64,000 nt of DNA from Pseudomonas sp. IPO3778 (GTDB lineage: Bacteria; Pseudomonadota; Gammaproteobacteria; Pseudomonadales; Pseudomonadaceae), in NCBI RefSeq assembly GCF_013386825.1, contig NZ_JACARC010000012.1, forward strand, positions 21,573 through 85,572, written 5' to 3'. The notes beneath the pieces were generated by a model that ran no database searches, was not told the DNA's origin, and saw nothing but the letters and a program-made list of their open reading frames with translations. The position numbers and the translations under genes were made by a program. Shown here piece after piece: positions 44,396-53,032 of this stretch (its first letter is position 1; each line of letters opens with the position of its first letter).

Positions 44396-45075
44396 ACAGC
44401 ATCGACGAACTGGCCAGCGAATACGTGCTCGGTACCTTGCCCGCCGAGCAACGCGCCGAGGTGGAACAGCGCCTGGCCACCGACGCCGGGTTGCGCGCGG
44501 CGGTGGACGCCTGGGAACAGCGCCTGCTGCCCTTGACCGAGCAGGCTGAACCGGTGACACCCTCACTGTATTTATGGCGACGCATCGAGCGCAGCCTGGG
44601 GCACTCCCCCGCCCCGGACGCGCCCGTCTCGTGGTGGAACAGGCTGGCCCTGTGGCGCGGGCTGGCGGGTGCCGGCATCGCGGCGAGCCTGGTATTGGCG
44701 ACGCTGCTGCTGACCCCACCGGCAGCCGTCAACCCGACCGCTTATGTGGTGGTGCTGGTGGCCCCGCAAAACCAGGCGCCGGGCTGGGTGATCCAGGCCA
44801 GTAACACCCAGGAAATCCAACTGATCCCCCTGGGCATCATGGAAGTGCCGGCGGACAAGACCTTGCAGTTCTGGACCAAGGGCGAAGACTGGCAAGGCCC
44901 GGTATCCCTCGGTTTGGTCAAGCCCGGGCAATCACTCTCGGTGCCCCTGGACAAACTCCCGCCGCTGGCCCCCAACCAGCTGTTTGAGCTGACCCTGGAA
45001 AACTCCGGCGGGTCGAAAACCGGCAAGCCGACAGGTCCGATTCAGGCAATCGGCCGGGCCGTTAAAGTACTCTGA
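44392..45075 (+). CDS. Anti-sigma factor, RskA-like, membrane-bound
   Basis: The 227-residue protein has an N-terminal cytoplasmic anti-sigma domain (1-80, with DELASEYVLGTLPAEQRAEVEQ), one membrane helix (about 88-108) and a periplasmic RskA-type C-terminal domain (from about 115, containing YVVVLVAPQNQAPGWVIQ). No HxxxCxxC zinc motif is present, so it is not a ZAS redox sensor; release is more likely by proteolysis or ligand. It overlaps the sigma gene by four bases. Confidence 0.85.
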   Translation: MNSIDELASEYVLGTLPAEQRAEVEQRLATDAGLRAAVDAWEQRLLPLTEQAEPVTPSLYLWRRIERSLGHSPAPDAPVSWWNRLALWRGLAGAGIAASLVLATLLLTPPAAVNPTAYVVVLVAPQNQAPGWVIQASNTQEIQLIPLGIMEVPADKTLQFWTKGEDWQGPVSLGLVKPGQSLSVPLDKLPPLAPNQLFELTLENSGGSKTGKPTGPIQAIGRAVKVL

Positions 45076-45189
45076 AGGTAATGCAATGTTGTGGCAGGCC
45101 CGTTCGTGCACGTGCATTACATCTCGGAGCTGTAGCGTCATCATTGCGCTATAGAATCGGGCTCGAAAACCCGGCTCCCTGGACCCTCC

Positions 45190-46443
45190 ATGCCCTCAAA
45201 AACCCGTTCACTGCTGATTCTCGCCCTCGTCGTCATCTTCACCGGCATCGGCGCCGGCCTGGGGGGCATGCTCCTGGCGTTGCTGCTGCACGGCATCCAG
45301 CACCTGGCCTACGGCTACAGCCTCGACAGCCTGATCAGCCATGAAACCTTTTTGCTCGGCGTCACCGCGGCCTCGCCCGAACGCCGGGTGCTCGTGCTGA
45401 TCACCTGCGGCCTGGTGGCGGGCGTGGGCTGGTGGTTGATCTACCGTTATGGCCGGCCACTGGTGAGCATCAAGCAGGCGGTCTCGGCCCAGGCGCCGAT
45501 CATGCCGCCCAAGACCACCCTCGCCCACGCCGTGCTGCAAATCATCACCGTAGCCCTTGGCTCGCCCCTGGGCCGTGAAGTGGCGCCACGGGAAGTCGGC
45601 GCACTGGCCGCCACCTGGTTGTCACAGCGGGCACGCCTGGCACCGGACATGCACCGCCTGATCGTCGCCTGCGGCGCGGGCGCGGGGTTGGCGGCGGTGT
45701 ACAACGTGCCACTGGGGGGCGCGGTGTTTGTGCTCGAAGTGTTGGTGGGCGTGTTCAGTTGGCCGGCAGCGGTGATCGCCCTGGCCACCTCGGCCATCGG
45801 CGCCTCGGTGGCCTGGATCGGCCTGGGGGCGGAGTCGCAATACGTGGTGCCGCACTTTGTGCTCAGCCCCGGGTTGATCGCCTGGGCGCTGATCTGCGGG
45901 CCGGTGTTTGGCCTGGCCGCCTATGGCTTCACTCGCCTGACTGGCGCGGCCCGCAGCAACGCCGCCCGTGGCTGGCGGCTGCCGGTATTGTCGTTGATCA
46001 ACTTCACGATCATCGGTGGCCTGGCGATTTTCCTGCCGCAGATTCTGGGTAACGGCAAAGGCCCGGCGCAGTTGGGCTTCGACAGCGAGTTGACCATCGC
46101 CCTCGCCGCCGTGCTGCTGGTGGTCAAGGTGCTGATCACTGCCGGCACCCTGCGGGCCGGTGCCGAAGGCGGCCTGTTGACCCCGGCGCTGGCCAACGGC
46201 GCCTTGCTCGCCGTCATCCTCGGCGGCGCCTGGAGCCTGCTGTGGCCCGGCGTACCGCTGGGAGCGTTTGCGATCATCGGCGCGGCGGCGTTCCTGGCGT
46301 CGAGCATGAGCATGCCGCTGACGGCGATTGTGCTGGTGGCGGAATTTACCCGCATCGACCATGACTTCCTGGTGCCGATCATTCTCGCGGTGGCGGGCTC
46401 GATGTGCATGAGCAAGCTGTGCCTGTTGTGGGAAAAGCGCTGA
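45190..46443 (+). CDS. ClC family anion channel/transporter
   Basis: The 417-residue membrane protein has the ClC inverted-repeat plan of about 11-12 helices. The region equal to the GREGP motif reads GSPLGREVAPREVG, with the gating Glu after GR. The serine GSGIP motif is replaced by PLVSIKQAV, and FLASSMSMPLTAIVLVAEFT stands at the GxFAP-to-C-terminal helices. Such deviations are seen in the fluoride-exporting CLC-F branch as well as other bacterial ClCs, so ion choice is open. No CBS domains follow. Confidence 0.85.
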   Translation: MPSKTRSLLILALVVIFTGIGAGLGGMLLALLLHGIQHLAYGYSLDSLISHETFLLGVTAASPERRVLVLITCGLVAGVGWWLIYRYGRPLVSIKQAVSAQAPIMPPKTTLAHAVLQIITVALGSPLGREVAPREVGALAATWLSQRARLAPDMHRLIVACGAGAGLAAVYNVPLGGAVFVLEVLVGVFSWPAAVIALATSAIGASVAWIGLGAESQYVVPHFVLSPGLIAWALICGPVFGLAAYGFTRLTGAARSNAARGWRLPVLSLINFTIIGGLAIFLPQILGNGKGPAQLGFDSELTIALAAVLLVVKVLITAGTLRAGAEGGLLTPALANGALLAVILGGAWSLLWPGVPLGAFAIIGAAAFLASSMSMPLTAIVLVAEFTRIDHDFLVPIILAVAGSMCMSKLCLLWEKR

Positions 46444-46530
46444 AGAGGCTGGATTAAAAACCCGTCACGCGCCATCCTCCGCGCTTTAAGCCGCCCCATC
46501 AGCGGCGCTCTACGCACAAAGGACAGCCCC

Positions 46531-47085
46531 ATGCACGATCAACCCCTTGCCGCCGCCGATTTCGAGTTCATCGACGAAACCCTGCTCAAGTATGGCGACG
46601 ACCATTCGGTGCTGAACCTGGCCGAGCTGGACGGCTACTTCACCGCCCTGGTCTCAAGCCCCGCCCAGGTGGATGTGGCCGAATGGTTCCCCGGCATCTT
46701 CGGTGGGCAGAACCCGGATTGGGAAAGCCCGGAAGAAGCCAAGCGGTTTCTTGAGCTGAGCGTGCGCCATATGAACGCTATCGCCACCCAACTGGCGACC
46801 GACGCCCAGGGTTTCAAGGCACGTTTCGATGAAACCGAGCATCAGGGCCAGCCATTGACCCTGGCGGAAGAATGGTGCTTTGGTTATATCCGTGGCGCCG
46901 CGATTGGCAACTGGCCAGAGCTGCCCGTCGAACAGGCCGGGCAACTGGAGAAGATTTCCTGGTGCGCCGAGCAGGACAACTTCGAACTGCCGGCAGACCT
47001 GGATGTTGATGCCCATCAGCAACGGGTAGCCGCTATCGAACCGGCCGCCCGCGCGTTGCACGACTACTGGTTGGCCCAGCGCTGA
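46531..47085 (+). CDS. UPF0149 (YecA/YgfB-type) family protein
   Basis: The 184-residue soluble protein belongs to the UPF0149 family: LNLAELDGYFTALVSSP at the start, then WFPGIFGG and EEWCFGYIRGAAIGNWPEL in the centre. The C-terminal SEC-C zinc motif found in YecA proteins is missing. The start follows AAAGGACAGCCCC. The function is not known. A REP composite follows. Confidence 0.85.
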   Translation: MHDQPLAAADFEFIDETLLKYGDDHSVLNLAELDGYFTALVSSPAQVDVAEWFPGIFGGQNPDWESPEEAKRFLELSVRHMNAIATQLATDAQGFKARFDETEHQGQPLTLAEEWCFGYIRGAAIGNWPELPVEQAGQLEKISWCAEQDNFELPADLDVDAHQQRVAAIEPAARALHDYWLAQR

Positions 47086-47100
47086 TTTAACGCAACACCT

Positions 47101-47230
47101 GTGGCGAGGGAGCTTGCTCCCGCTGGGTGCGAAGCGCCCTTGGCTTTTTAGGGCTGCTCCGCAGCCCAGCGGGAGCAAGCTCCCTCGCCACAGCAAGCTC
47201 CCTTGCCCACAGCAAGCTCCCTCGCCACAG
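47101..47230. repeat. REP composite after the UPF0149 gene
   Basis: The arm gtggcgagggagcttgctcc (from 47101) pairs with ggagcaagctccctcgccac. The right arm is followed by two extra partial copies of cagcaagctccct (to 47230), evidence of local slippage or repeat growth. Confidence 0.8.
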
Positions 47231-47258
47231 TGTGTTTTGCCTCCAGGTTCAGTTGCCG

Positions 47259-47888
47259 CTATTTGAAGTCGACATCAAACGCCTGATAGAACGCATTGCC
47301 GGTGTTGGCCACGATCCACATCAACACCAGCACATGCCCGCCCTTCTTGCCCTTGGGCAATGTCACTTGATGTTCAACCTTGGCCTTCAGTTCAGCCGAG
47401 TGCTGGTAGTACGGCACCTGAGGGTAAAAATCCTCGTGGAAAGGCGTGGCCTCCAGTTGAGCGCGGCTGATGCGCTGCTTGGGGTCCCAGCCGTCCCGGG
47501 TGATCAACCAGCGATAGCCACGGGTCACGTGCGCAGCGGTGTAGTCCCACTGCACCTTGAACACCTGGCCGGCGTCCACATTCAGCAAGGGCCAGGTAAA
47601 CGGGGTGTTGAGCTTCTTGCTCATTTCGTCGTCGGTGAAGTTCACACAGTCGCGGGCATCGGTCTTGCCGCCGCTGAGGATGTGCCCATCGCCGGGCGGC
47701 GTGACGCTTTGGTCGTCGGTTTCATAAGGCGCCGGAAACGGCCCCGCGCTGAGGGCCGGGAAGTTCTTGCCGCCTTCCATTTCGTTGACTTGCCAGTTTT
47801 CCAGCAGCCCGCGTTCCACCGCCACCGAGCCACGGCTGGCCGGGGTCACGACGCGACCATGCCTGAGTTGAGTCTGGGGTTTGTTCAT
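47259..47888 (-). CDS. AA10-type lytic polysaccharide monooxygenase-like protein without signal peptide
   Basis: The 209-residue protein has the AA10/chitin-binding fold signature: RHGRVVTPASRG at the start, then DGHILSGGKTDARDCVNF, WDYTAAHVTRGYRWLIT and the C-terminal NTGNAFYQAFDVDF. The copper-brace histidines would be His10 and His120. Normal LPMOs expose the first His as residue 1 after signal cleavage; here ten residues precede it and there is no hydrophobic signal. The ATG at 47888 has AAGGAG at 8 nt; an upstream GTG adds only three residues. Either the protein leaves the cell another way and is trimmed, or it acts inside the cell. Confidence 0.8.
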   Translation of the reverse strand: MNKPQTQLRHGRVVTPASRGSVAVERGLLENWQVNEMEGGKNFPALSAGPFPAPYETDDQSVTPPGDGHILSGGKTDARDCVNFTDDEMSKKLNTPFTWPLLNVDAGQVFKVQWDYTAAHVTRGYRWLITRDGWDPKQRISRAQLEATPFHEDFYPQVPYYQHSAELKAKVEHQVTLPKGKKGGHVLVLMWIVANTGNAFYQAFDVDFK

Positions 47889-48100
47889 TTCAGTCACTCC
47901 TTGATTGAAGGCTTCCCGTCATGGGAAGCGCCTTGAACTTAGCCCACCCCGCCGGGTTGTCTACCCGACAGTTCTGTCAGACAAATCGCGCCATGTCCTT
48001 GTTTTGCGGCGTTTTCACAGTAGTCCTTCAGCGGGCCTATCGTCGGTCCTACCCTGCGACAGGCGATCGGACTACAGCTGCCGTCCGTGAACACCCGGCT

Positions 48101-48454
48101 TCAGGTGTTGAGGATCATCTCAAAGCCGCCATAAATCATGCGTTGCCCATCAAACGGCATCGGATTGGCGTCCGCCTTCAGGCGCGGGTCCTCCATCACC
48201 TTGCGCATCCCGGCATCACGCGCCTGCCGTGACGGCCACACGATCCAGGAATACACCACGGTTTCATCGTCCTTGAGCTTCACCGCCATGGGGAAAGAGG
48301 TCACCTGCCCTTGGGGTACATCGTCGCCCCAGCACTCGACGATATTCAGCGCGCCGTGCTCCTTGAACACCACGGCCGCGGCCTTGGCATGCTGGATGAA
48401 TTGTTCGCGGTGTGCGGTGGGTACCGCAATCACACAGCCATCTACGTAAGACAT
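48101..48454 (-). CDS. DUF1428 family protein
   Basis: The 117-residue protein belongs to the DUF1428 family with a dimeric alpha-beta barrel (ferredoxin-like) fold. The signature is YVDGCVIAVPTAHREQFIQHA, then CWGDDVPQG, SFPMAVKLKDDETVVYSWI and the C-terminal PFDGQRMIYGGFEMI. The start at 48454 follows CAGGAGATTGACC. The role is unknown; such proteins often bind small molecules or act as monooxygenase-like enzymes. Confidence 0.85.
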   Translation of the reverse strand: MSYVDGCVIAVPTAHREQFIQHAKAAAVVFKEHGALNIVECWGDDVPQGQVTSFPMAVKLKDDETVVYSWIVWPSRQARDAGMRKVMEDPRLKADANPMPFDGQRMIYGGFEMILNT

Positions 48455-48628
48455 GGTCAATCTCCTGATGCGACGGGTTGTTGTGCCTGTAGTCGATCAA
48501 TCAGGCGCTCAATCGACATCGACGTGGGAAATATCGACCAGCGGTGGTTTAACCCTTGCGAGGCCGGGACGATTCTTGATATGACAGGCGCCTTCAACAC
48601 AACAACCCGCTCAAAGGACTGACTCACC

Positions 48629-49429
48629 ATGACCGCCCACGCCAGCGCCTTCCACGCCCTGCACCACGCCCACTTGTTGATCCTGCCCAACGTCGCCGAT
48701 GCAGGCGGTGCACGCCTGGTGGCGCAACTGGGCAGCCAGGCCGTCGCCACCAGCAGCGCGGCCGTTGCCTGGACCCACGGCTACAAGGACGGCAATCACC
48801 TGCCCCTGCCCTTGCTGGTGAGCACCGTGCATTCCATCACCCGCGTCATTGACGTACCGCTGAGCGTGGACATCGAGGCGGGTTACTCCGACGACCCGGA
48901 GCAGGTCGGCCGGGTGATCCAGGCCGTGATCGACGCAGGCGCCGTCGGCATCAACCTTGAGGACGGCGCCGGCACGCCTGACCTGCTGGCGCGCAAGATC
49001 GAGGTCGCCCGCCGTGTGGCGGACAGCTGTGGCGTGAAGTTGTTTATCAACGCCCGCTGCGACGTGTACCTGAAAGGCCTGGCGCCCGAGCCGCAGCGCC
49101 TTGAGGAACTGCTCAAGCGTGCGGCGCTGTATCAAGGTGCCGGTGCCGACGGCCTGTTCGCCGCCGGTATCCACCTGGAGCAGGAGATCCGGCAGCTTTG
49201 CCAGGCAACCACCCTGCCCGTCAACGTCCTGGCCTGGGCCGGCCTGCCCGCGCCCGAGACGCTGCAAGCCCTGGGCGTGCGCCGGCTGACGGCGGGCTCG
49301 AGCATCGCCGAGTTCCTGTACGGTGCGATGCACAGCCTGGCCGAAGGCTTCCTGCGTACCGGGCAACTGGATACCCACGAACTCAAGGCGTTCACCTATG
49401 GCGACTTGAATGGTCGCATGGCGGATTAA
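48629..49429 (+). CDS. Isocitrate lyase/PEP mutase family protein
   Basis: The 266-residue TIM-barrel protein belongs to the PEP mutase/isocitrate lyase superfamily. The metal-binding stretch is VDIEAGYSDDPEQVGRVIQA, and GINLEDGAGTPDLLARKIE and FINARCDVYLKG follow. The family loop NARTD appears here as NARCD. No cysteine KKCGH signature of true isocitrate lyase is present. It may act as an oxaloacetate hydrolase or a carboxyphosphonoenolpyruvate-type lyase. The start follows CAAAGGACTGACTCACC. Confidence 0.82.
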   Translation: MTAHASAFHALHHAHLLILPNVADAGGARLVAQLGSQAVATSSAAVAWTHGYKDGNHLPLPLLVSTVHSITRVIDVPLSVDIEAGYSDDPEQVGRVIQAVIDAGAVGINLEDGAGTPDLLARKIEVARRVADSCGVKLFINARCDVYLKGLAPEPQRLEELLKRAALYQGAGADGLFAAGIHLEQEIRQLCQATTLPVNVLAWAGLPAPETLQALGVRRLTAGSSIAEFLYGAMHSLAEGFLRTGQLDTHELKAFTYGDLNGRMAD

Positions 49430-50337
49430 GGCGCCCCGCGCACCAGCGGCATATTGCTCACAATAAACTCGATAAACACCCGCAGCTTGGGCGGCACCTG
49501 CCGCCCCGACGGCCACAGCAGGTTGAACTGGCCGCCCTCCCAGGTGTAATCCCCGAGCACCTCCACCAAACGCCCGCCCGCCAGCGCATCGCGCACCACG
49601 AAGTCAGCGGCGTAGGTCAGGCCCTGGCCTTGCACGGCCAGCTCCATGCGGCCTTCCACCGAATTGCAGACCATCGAGCGTGGTAGCTCAAGTTCCAGTG
49701 CGCGCTCATCGCGACGCATCTGCCAGGCCTGGAATTTGCCGGAGGCGGGAAAACGGAAATGGATACAACGATGCCCGTGCAGGTCTTCCGGGCAACTCGG
49801 CGTGCCGTTACGTGCCAGGTAATCCGGGGAACCGACGATCAACATTCGGTACGTACCCAGCGGGCGGGCCGATAACCCCGAATCCTTCGGCGCACCGCTG
49901 CGGATCACCGCGTCGAAACCTTCAGCGATCACGTCAGCCAGGCGGTCGTTGAACTCCAGGTCCAACTGGACCTGCGGATACAGCGCCTGGAATTCACCGA
50001 ACATCGCCAGAAACGGCCGGGCAATCATCGGCAGCCCCACCCGCAGCGGCCCTTGAGGCGCTGCCAGGGTTTGCGAGAGTTCTTCACCCGCCACTTCCAG
50101 CTCCGCCAGCACGCGCCGACAACGCTCGACAAACTGCGTGCCCTGGGCCGTGAGGGTGATGCTGCGCGTGCTGCGATGGAACAGCCGCACCCCAAACTTT
50201 GCCTCCAGCCGGGCGATGCTCTTGCTCACCGCCGACGCCGAGATACCCAGCGCCCTGCCCGCGCCGACAAAACTGCGGGCTTCGGCCGCCGCGACAAATA
50301 CACCGATGGCATTCAGGCTTTCCATACGCTTATCCAT
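49426..50337 (-). CDS. LysR family transcriptional regulator
   Basis: The 303-residue LysR regulator has the N-terminal winged HTH (FVAAAEARSFVGAGRALGISASAVSKSIARLE) and a two-lobed effector domain (about 92-300). It overlaps the end of the PEP mutase-like gene by four bases and is divergent from the SDR gene at 50440, which it probably controls. In the shared 102-bp region ggactctggagtcc (50340-50353) is a 7+7 palindrome, a possible operator. Confidence 0.88.
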   Translation of the reverse strand: MDKRMESLNAIGVFVAAAEARSFVGAGRALGISASAVSKSIARLEAKFGVRLFHRSTRSITLTAQGTQFVERCRRVLAELEVAGEELSQTLAAPQGPLRVGLPMIARPFLAMFGEFQALYPQVQLDLEFNDRLADVIAEGFDAVIRSGAPKDSGLSARPLGTYRMLIVGSPDYLARNGTPSCPEDLHGHRCIHFRFPASGKFQAWQMRRDERALELELPRSMVCNSVEGRMELAVQGQGLTYAADFVVRDALAGGRLVEVLGDYTWEGGQFNLLWPSGRQVPPKLRVFIEFIVSNMPLVRGAP

Positions 50338-50439
50338 TAAGGACTCTGGAGTCCATTCTAAACAGAACTCAAGCCCATTTTTCCGCTAATTGTTCAAGCC
50401 TATGGTGGTCGCTCGTTCCTCAGCCACAGGCTTTTACCC

Positions 50440-51339
50440 ATGAATATTTTCCTTACCGGTGCCAATGGTTTCGTCGGCGGCAGTGTCGCCCATCACCTGA
50501 TCGCCCAAGGCCACCGCGTGCGCGGCCTGCTGCGCGACCCGCAGAAAGCCGAACGCCTGCAAGCCTTGGGCATTACCCCGGTGATCGGCAGCCTGGATGA
50601 TCGTCAGCTGCTAATCGACGAAGCACGTCAGGCGGATGCCGTGATCGATGCCGCCAACAGCGACCACGCCGGCGCCGTCGACGCGTTTATCGAGGCGCTG
50701 CGTGGCTCCGGCAAGCTGCTGATCCACACCAGCGGTTCCAGCATCATCGGCGATGACGCGTTGGGCAATACGCTGTCCGAACACATCTTCGACGAAGACA
50801 CGCCCTTCATCATCGAGCCACCCAAGCAAGCCCGCTACGATATCGACCTGCGCCTGATGGCCGCCGCCGAACTGGGCATTCGCAGCGTGGTGATCTGCCC
50901 GAGCAACATCTACGGCGTGGGCCATGGCTTGACTGATCACAGCTTCCAGTTGCCGTTCCTGATGGCGCGCGCCCGAGAGACCGGGGTGATGCGCATCGTC
51001 GGGGCCGGAATTAATCGCTGGTCCAACGTGCACATAGATGACGTCGCGCACCTGTTCCTGCTGGCCGTGGAAAAAGCCCCGGCGGGCGCGTTTTACTTTC
51101 TGGAGAACGGCGAAGCGTCGTTTTTCGACATGGCCGCCGCACTGGCCAGGCGCATGAACCTGGGCGCGGTGCAGTCATGGCCGGCCGAGGAAGCCGAGCA
51201 ACACTGGGACCCGACGCACGTGCATTACACCTTCGGTACCAATAGTCGGGTCAAGGCCAAGCGTGCTCGCGCGGAACTGGGCTGGACGCCGCGCCACCGT
51301 TCGATCCTGGACTGGATCGGCCATGAGATGCCGCTATGA
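50440..51339 (+). CDS. NAD(P)-dependent epimerase/dehydratase-like (atypical SDR) protein
   Basis: The 299-residue protein has an extended SDR fold. The N-terminal nucleotide motif is LTGANGFVGGSVAHHL (GxxGxxG type), HTSGSSIIGDD follows, and RSVVICPSNIYGVGHG replaces the canonical YxxxK region with the NIYG signature of epimerases. The catalytic Tyr-Lys pair is not in the usual spacing (QARYDIDLRLM), so it may be an atypical, perhaps regulatory or reductase-like, member. It is divergent from the LysR gene. Confidence 0.82.
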   Translation: MNIFLTGANGFVGGSVAHHLIAQGHRVRGLLRDPQKAERLQALGITPVIGSLDDRQLLIDEARQADAVIDAANSDHAGAVDAFIEALRGSGKLLIHTSGSSIIGDDALGNTLSEHIFDEDTPFIIEPPKQARYDIDLRLMAAAELGIRSVVICPSNIYGVGHGLTDHSFQLPFLMARARETGVMRIVGAGINRWSNVHIDDVAHLFLLAVEKAPAGAFYFLENGEASFFDMAAALARRMNLGAVQSWPAEEAEQHWDPTHVHYTFGTNSRVKAKRARAELGWTPRHRSILDWIGHEMPL

Positions 51340-51458
51340 GTACGTGCTGTCCACGGCGAAGCATCCGCTAGCCAGGAAAAATGGCGTGACGCGATGATCA
51401 GGCGCACGCCATTTGCCACGGACAGGCCCCTGACTCACAACACCCTCTGACGCCCGGC

Positions 51459-51638
51459 ATGCCCGTGCAAATCCGCATCGGCGGCGCCGAGCGCCGATTC
51501 TGGTGGATCGCCGGTTTTGCGCAAATGGCCTGCGGTGGCACGCACCCGCGCTCTACCGGTGAAATCGGGCCACTGGCGCTCAAGCGTAAAAACACTGGCA
51601 AGGGCAAGGAGCGCATCGACGTGATGCTGCTGACCTGA
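51459..51638 (+). pseudogene. C-terminal remnant of an alanyl-tRNA editing protein (AlaX type)
   Basis: A 59-codon frame encodes RFWWIAGFAQMACGGTHPRS followed by TGEIGPLALKRKNTGKGKER. That is the CGGTH zinc-binding motif and the tail of AlaX/AlaRS editing domains, which deacylate mischarged tRNA-Ala. The N-terminal three quarters of the domain (about 150 residues) are missing upstream, where only noncoding sequence follows the SDR gene. It is most likely a deletion remnant. Confidence 0.7.
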
Positions 51639-51743
51639 GCTCGCGTCACGCCGGCTGCGATCCCCGCTCGACAACGGTAGCGTGTTTGGCCGATTATTCG
51701 TGTCCGCCAAACGCCACCCGCCTTGAAGCAGGAGCCTTGTACC

Positions 51744-53000
51744 TTGAGTTCGCAGAAAACCGTGACCGTTACACCGCCCAACTTTCCATTGAACGGCAAG
51801 GTAGCGCCCCCCGGCTCCAAATCCATCACCAACCGCGCTCTGCTGCTGGCCGCCCTGGCCAAGGGCACCAGCCGCCTGAGCGGCGCGTTGAAAAGCGATG
51901 ACACCCGCCACATGTCGGTGGCCCTGCGGCAGATGGGCGTGGTGATTGATGAACCGGACGACACCACGTTCGTGGTCACCAGCGTAGGCAAGTTGCAATT
52001 GCCGGCGCAGCCGCTGTTCCTCGGCAACGCGGGCACGGCAATGCGCTTCCTCACCGCCGCCGTGGCCACCGTACAAGGCACCGTGGTGCTGGACGGCGAC
52101 GCCTACATGCAAAAACGCCCGATCGGCCCGCTGCTCGCGACCCTCGGCCAGAACGGCATCAAGGTCGACAGCCCCACCGGCTGCCCACCGGTGACGGTGC
52201 ACGGCAGCGGCCGGGTGCAGGCCAAGCGTTTCGAGATCGACGGCGGCCTGTCGAGCCAGTACGTGTCGGCGCTGTTGATGCTGGCGGCGTGCGGCGAAGC
52301 CCCGATTGAAGTGGCCCTGACCGGCAAGGACATCGGCGCCCGTGGCTACGTCGACCTGACCCTGGACTGCATGCGCGCCTTCGGTGCCCAGGTGGACATC
52401 GTCGATGAAAGCACCTGGCGCGTGGCCCCCACCGGCTACACCGCCCACGACTACCTGATCGAGCCAGACGCTTCCGCCGCCACTTACTTGTGGGCCGCCG
52501 AAGTGCTGACCGGTGGCCGTATCGACCTCGGCGTCGCCCCGCAGGACTTCACCCAGCCCGATGCAAAAGCCCAGGCCGTGATCGCGCAATTCCCGCACAT
52601 GCAGCCGGTGGTTGTCGGTTCGCAGATGCAGGATGCGATCCCCACCCTCGCCGTGCTGGCCGCGTTCAACCACACGCCGGTACGCTTCACCGAACTGGCC
52701 AACCTGCGGGTCAAGGAATGTGACCGGGTGCAGGCCCTGCATGACGGCCTGAATGAAATCCGTGCCGGTTTGGCGACCATTGAAGGTGATGATTTGCTGG
52801 TGGCCAGCGATCCGGCCCTGGCGGGCACTACCTGCAACGCGCTGATCGACACCCACGCCGACCACCGCATCGCGATGTGCTTTGCCTTGGCGGGCCTGAA
52901 GGTGTCGGGCATCAGGATTCAGGACCCGGACTGCGTCGGCAAGACCTATCCTGAGTACTGGAAAGCGCTGGAAAGCCTTGGGGTCGAGCTGACCTGGTAA
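51744..53000 (+). CDS. aroA: 3-phosphoshikimate 1-carboxyvinyltransferase (second EPSP synthase)
   Basis: EPSP synthase joins shikimate 3-phosphate and PEP in the aromatic pathway. The 418-residue protein keeps Lys26, Ser27 and Arg31 (PGSKSITNR), the NAGTAMR loop, the catalytic Asp in MQDAIPTLAVLA, VKECDR and HADHRIAM. The loop residue after the Arg is Phe102, where most class I enzymes have Pro (E. coli Pro101), a site tied to PEP versus glyphosate discrimination. Pseudomonas usually carries EPSP synthase fused to TyrA; this stand-alone gene is probably a second copy. It starts at TTG 51744 behind CAGGAG; the TTG at 51723 lacks a site. Confidence 0.88.
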   Translation: MSSQKTVTVTPPNFPLNGKVAPPGSKSITNRALLLAALAKGTSRLSGALKSDDTRHMSVALRQMGVVIDEPDDTTFVVTSVGKLQLPAQPLFLGNAGTAMRFLTAAVATVQGTVVLDGDAYMQKRPIGPLLATLGQNGIKVDSPTGCPPVTVHGSGRVQAKRFEIDGGLSSQYVSALLMLAACGEAPIEVALTGKDIGARGYVDLTLDCMRAFGAQVDIVDESTWRVAPTGYTAHDYLIEPDASAATYLWAAEVLTGGRIDLGVAPQDFTQPDAKAQAVIAQFPHMQPVVVGSQMQDAIPTLAVLAAFNHTPVRFTELANLRVKECDRVQALHDGLNEIRAGLATIEGDDLLVASDPALAGTTCNALIDTHADHRIAMCFALAGLKVSGIRIQDPDCVGKTYPEYWKALESLGVELTW

Positions 53001-53032
53001 GCCGTCGGCGCCGGTAACGGGAGGGAGTATTG

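Noticed and set aside
45076..45189. A fluoride riboswitch was sought upstream of the ClC gene
   Set aside because: No sequence resembling the conserved crcB-motif core was seen in the 114-bp gap.
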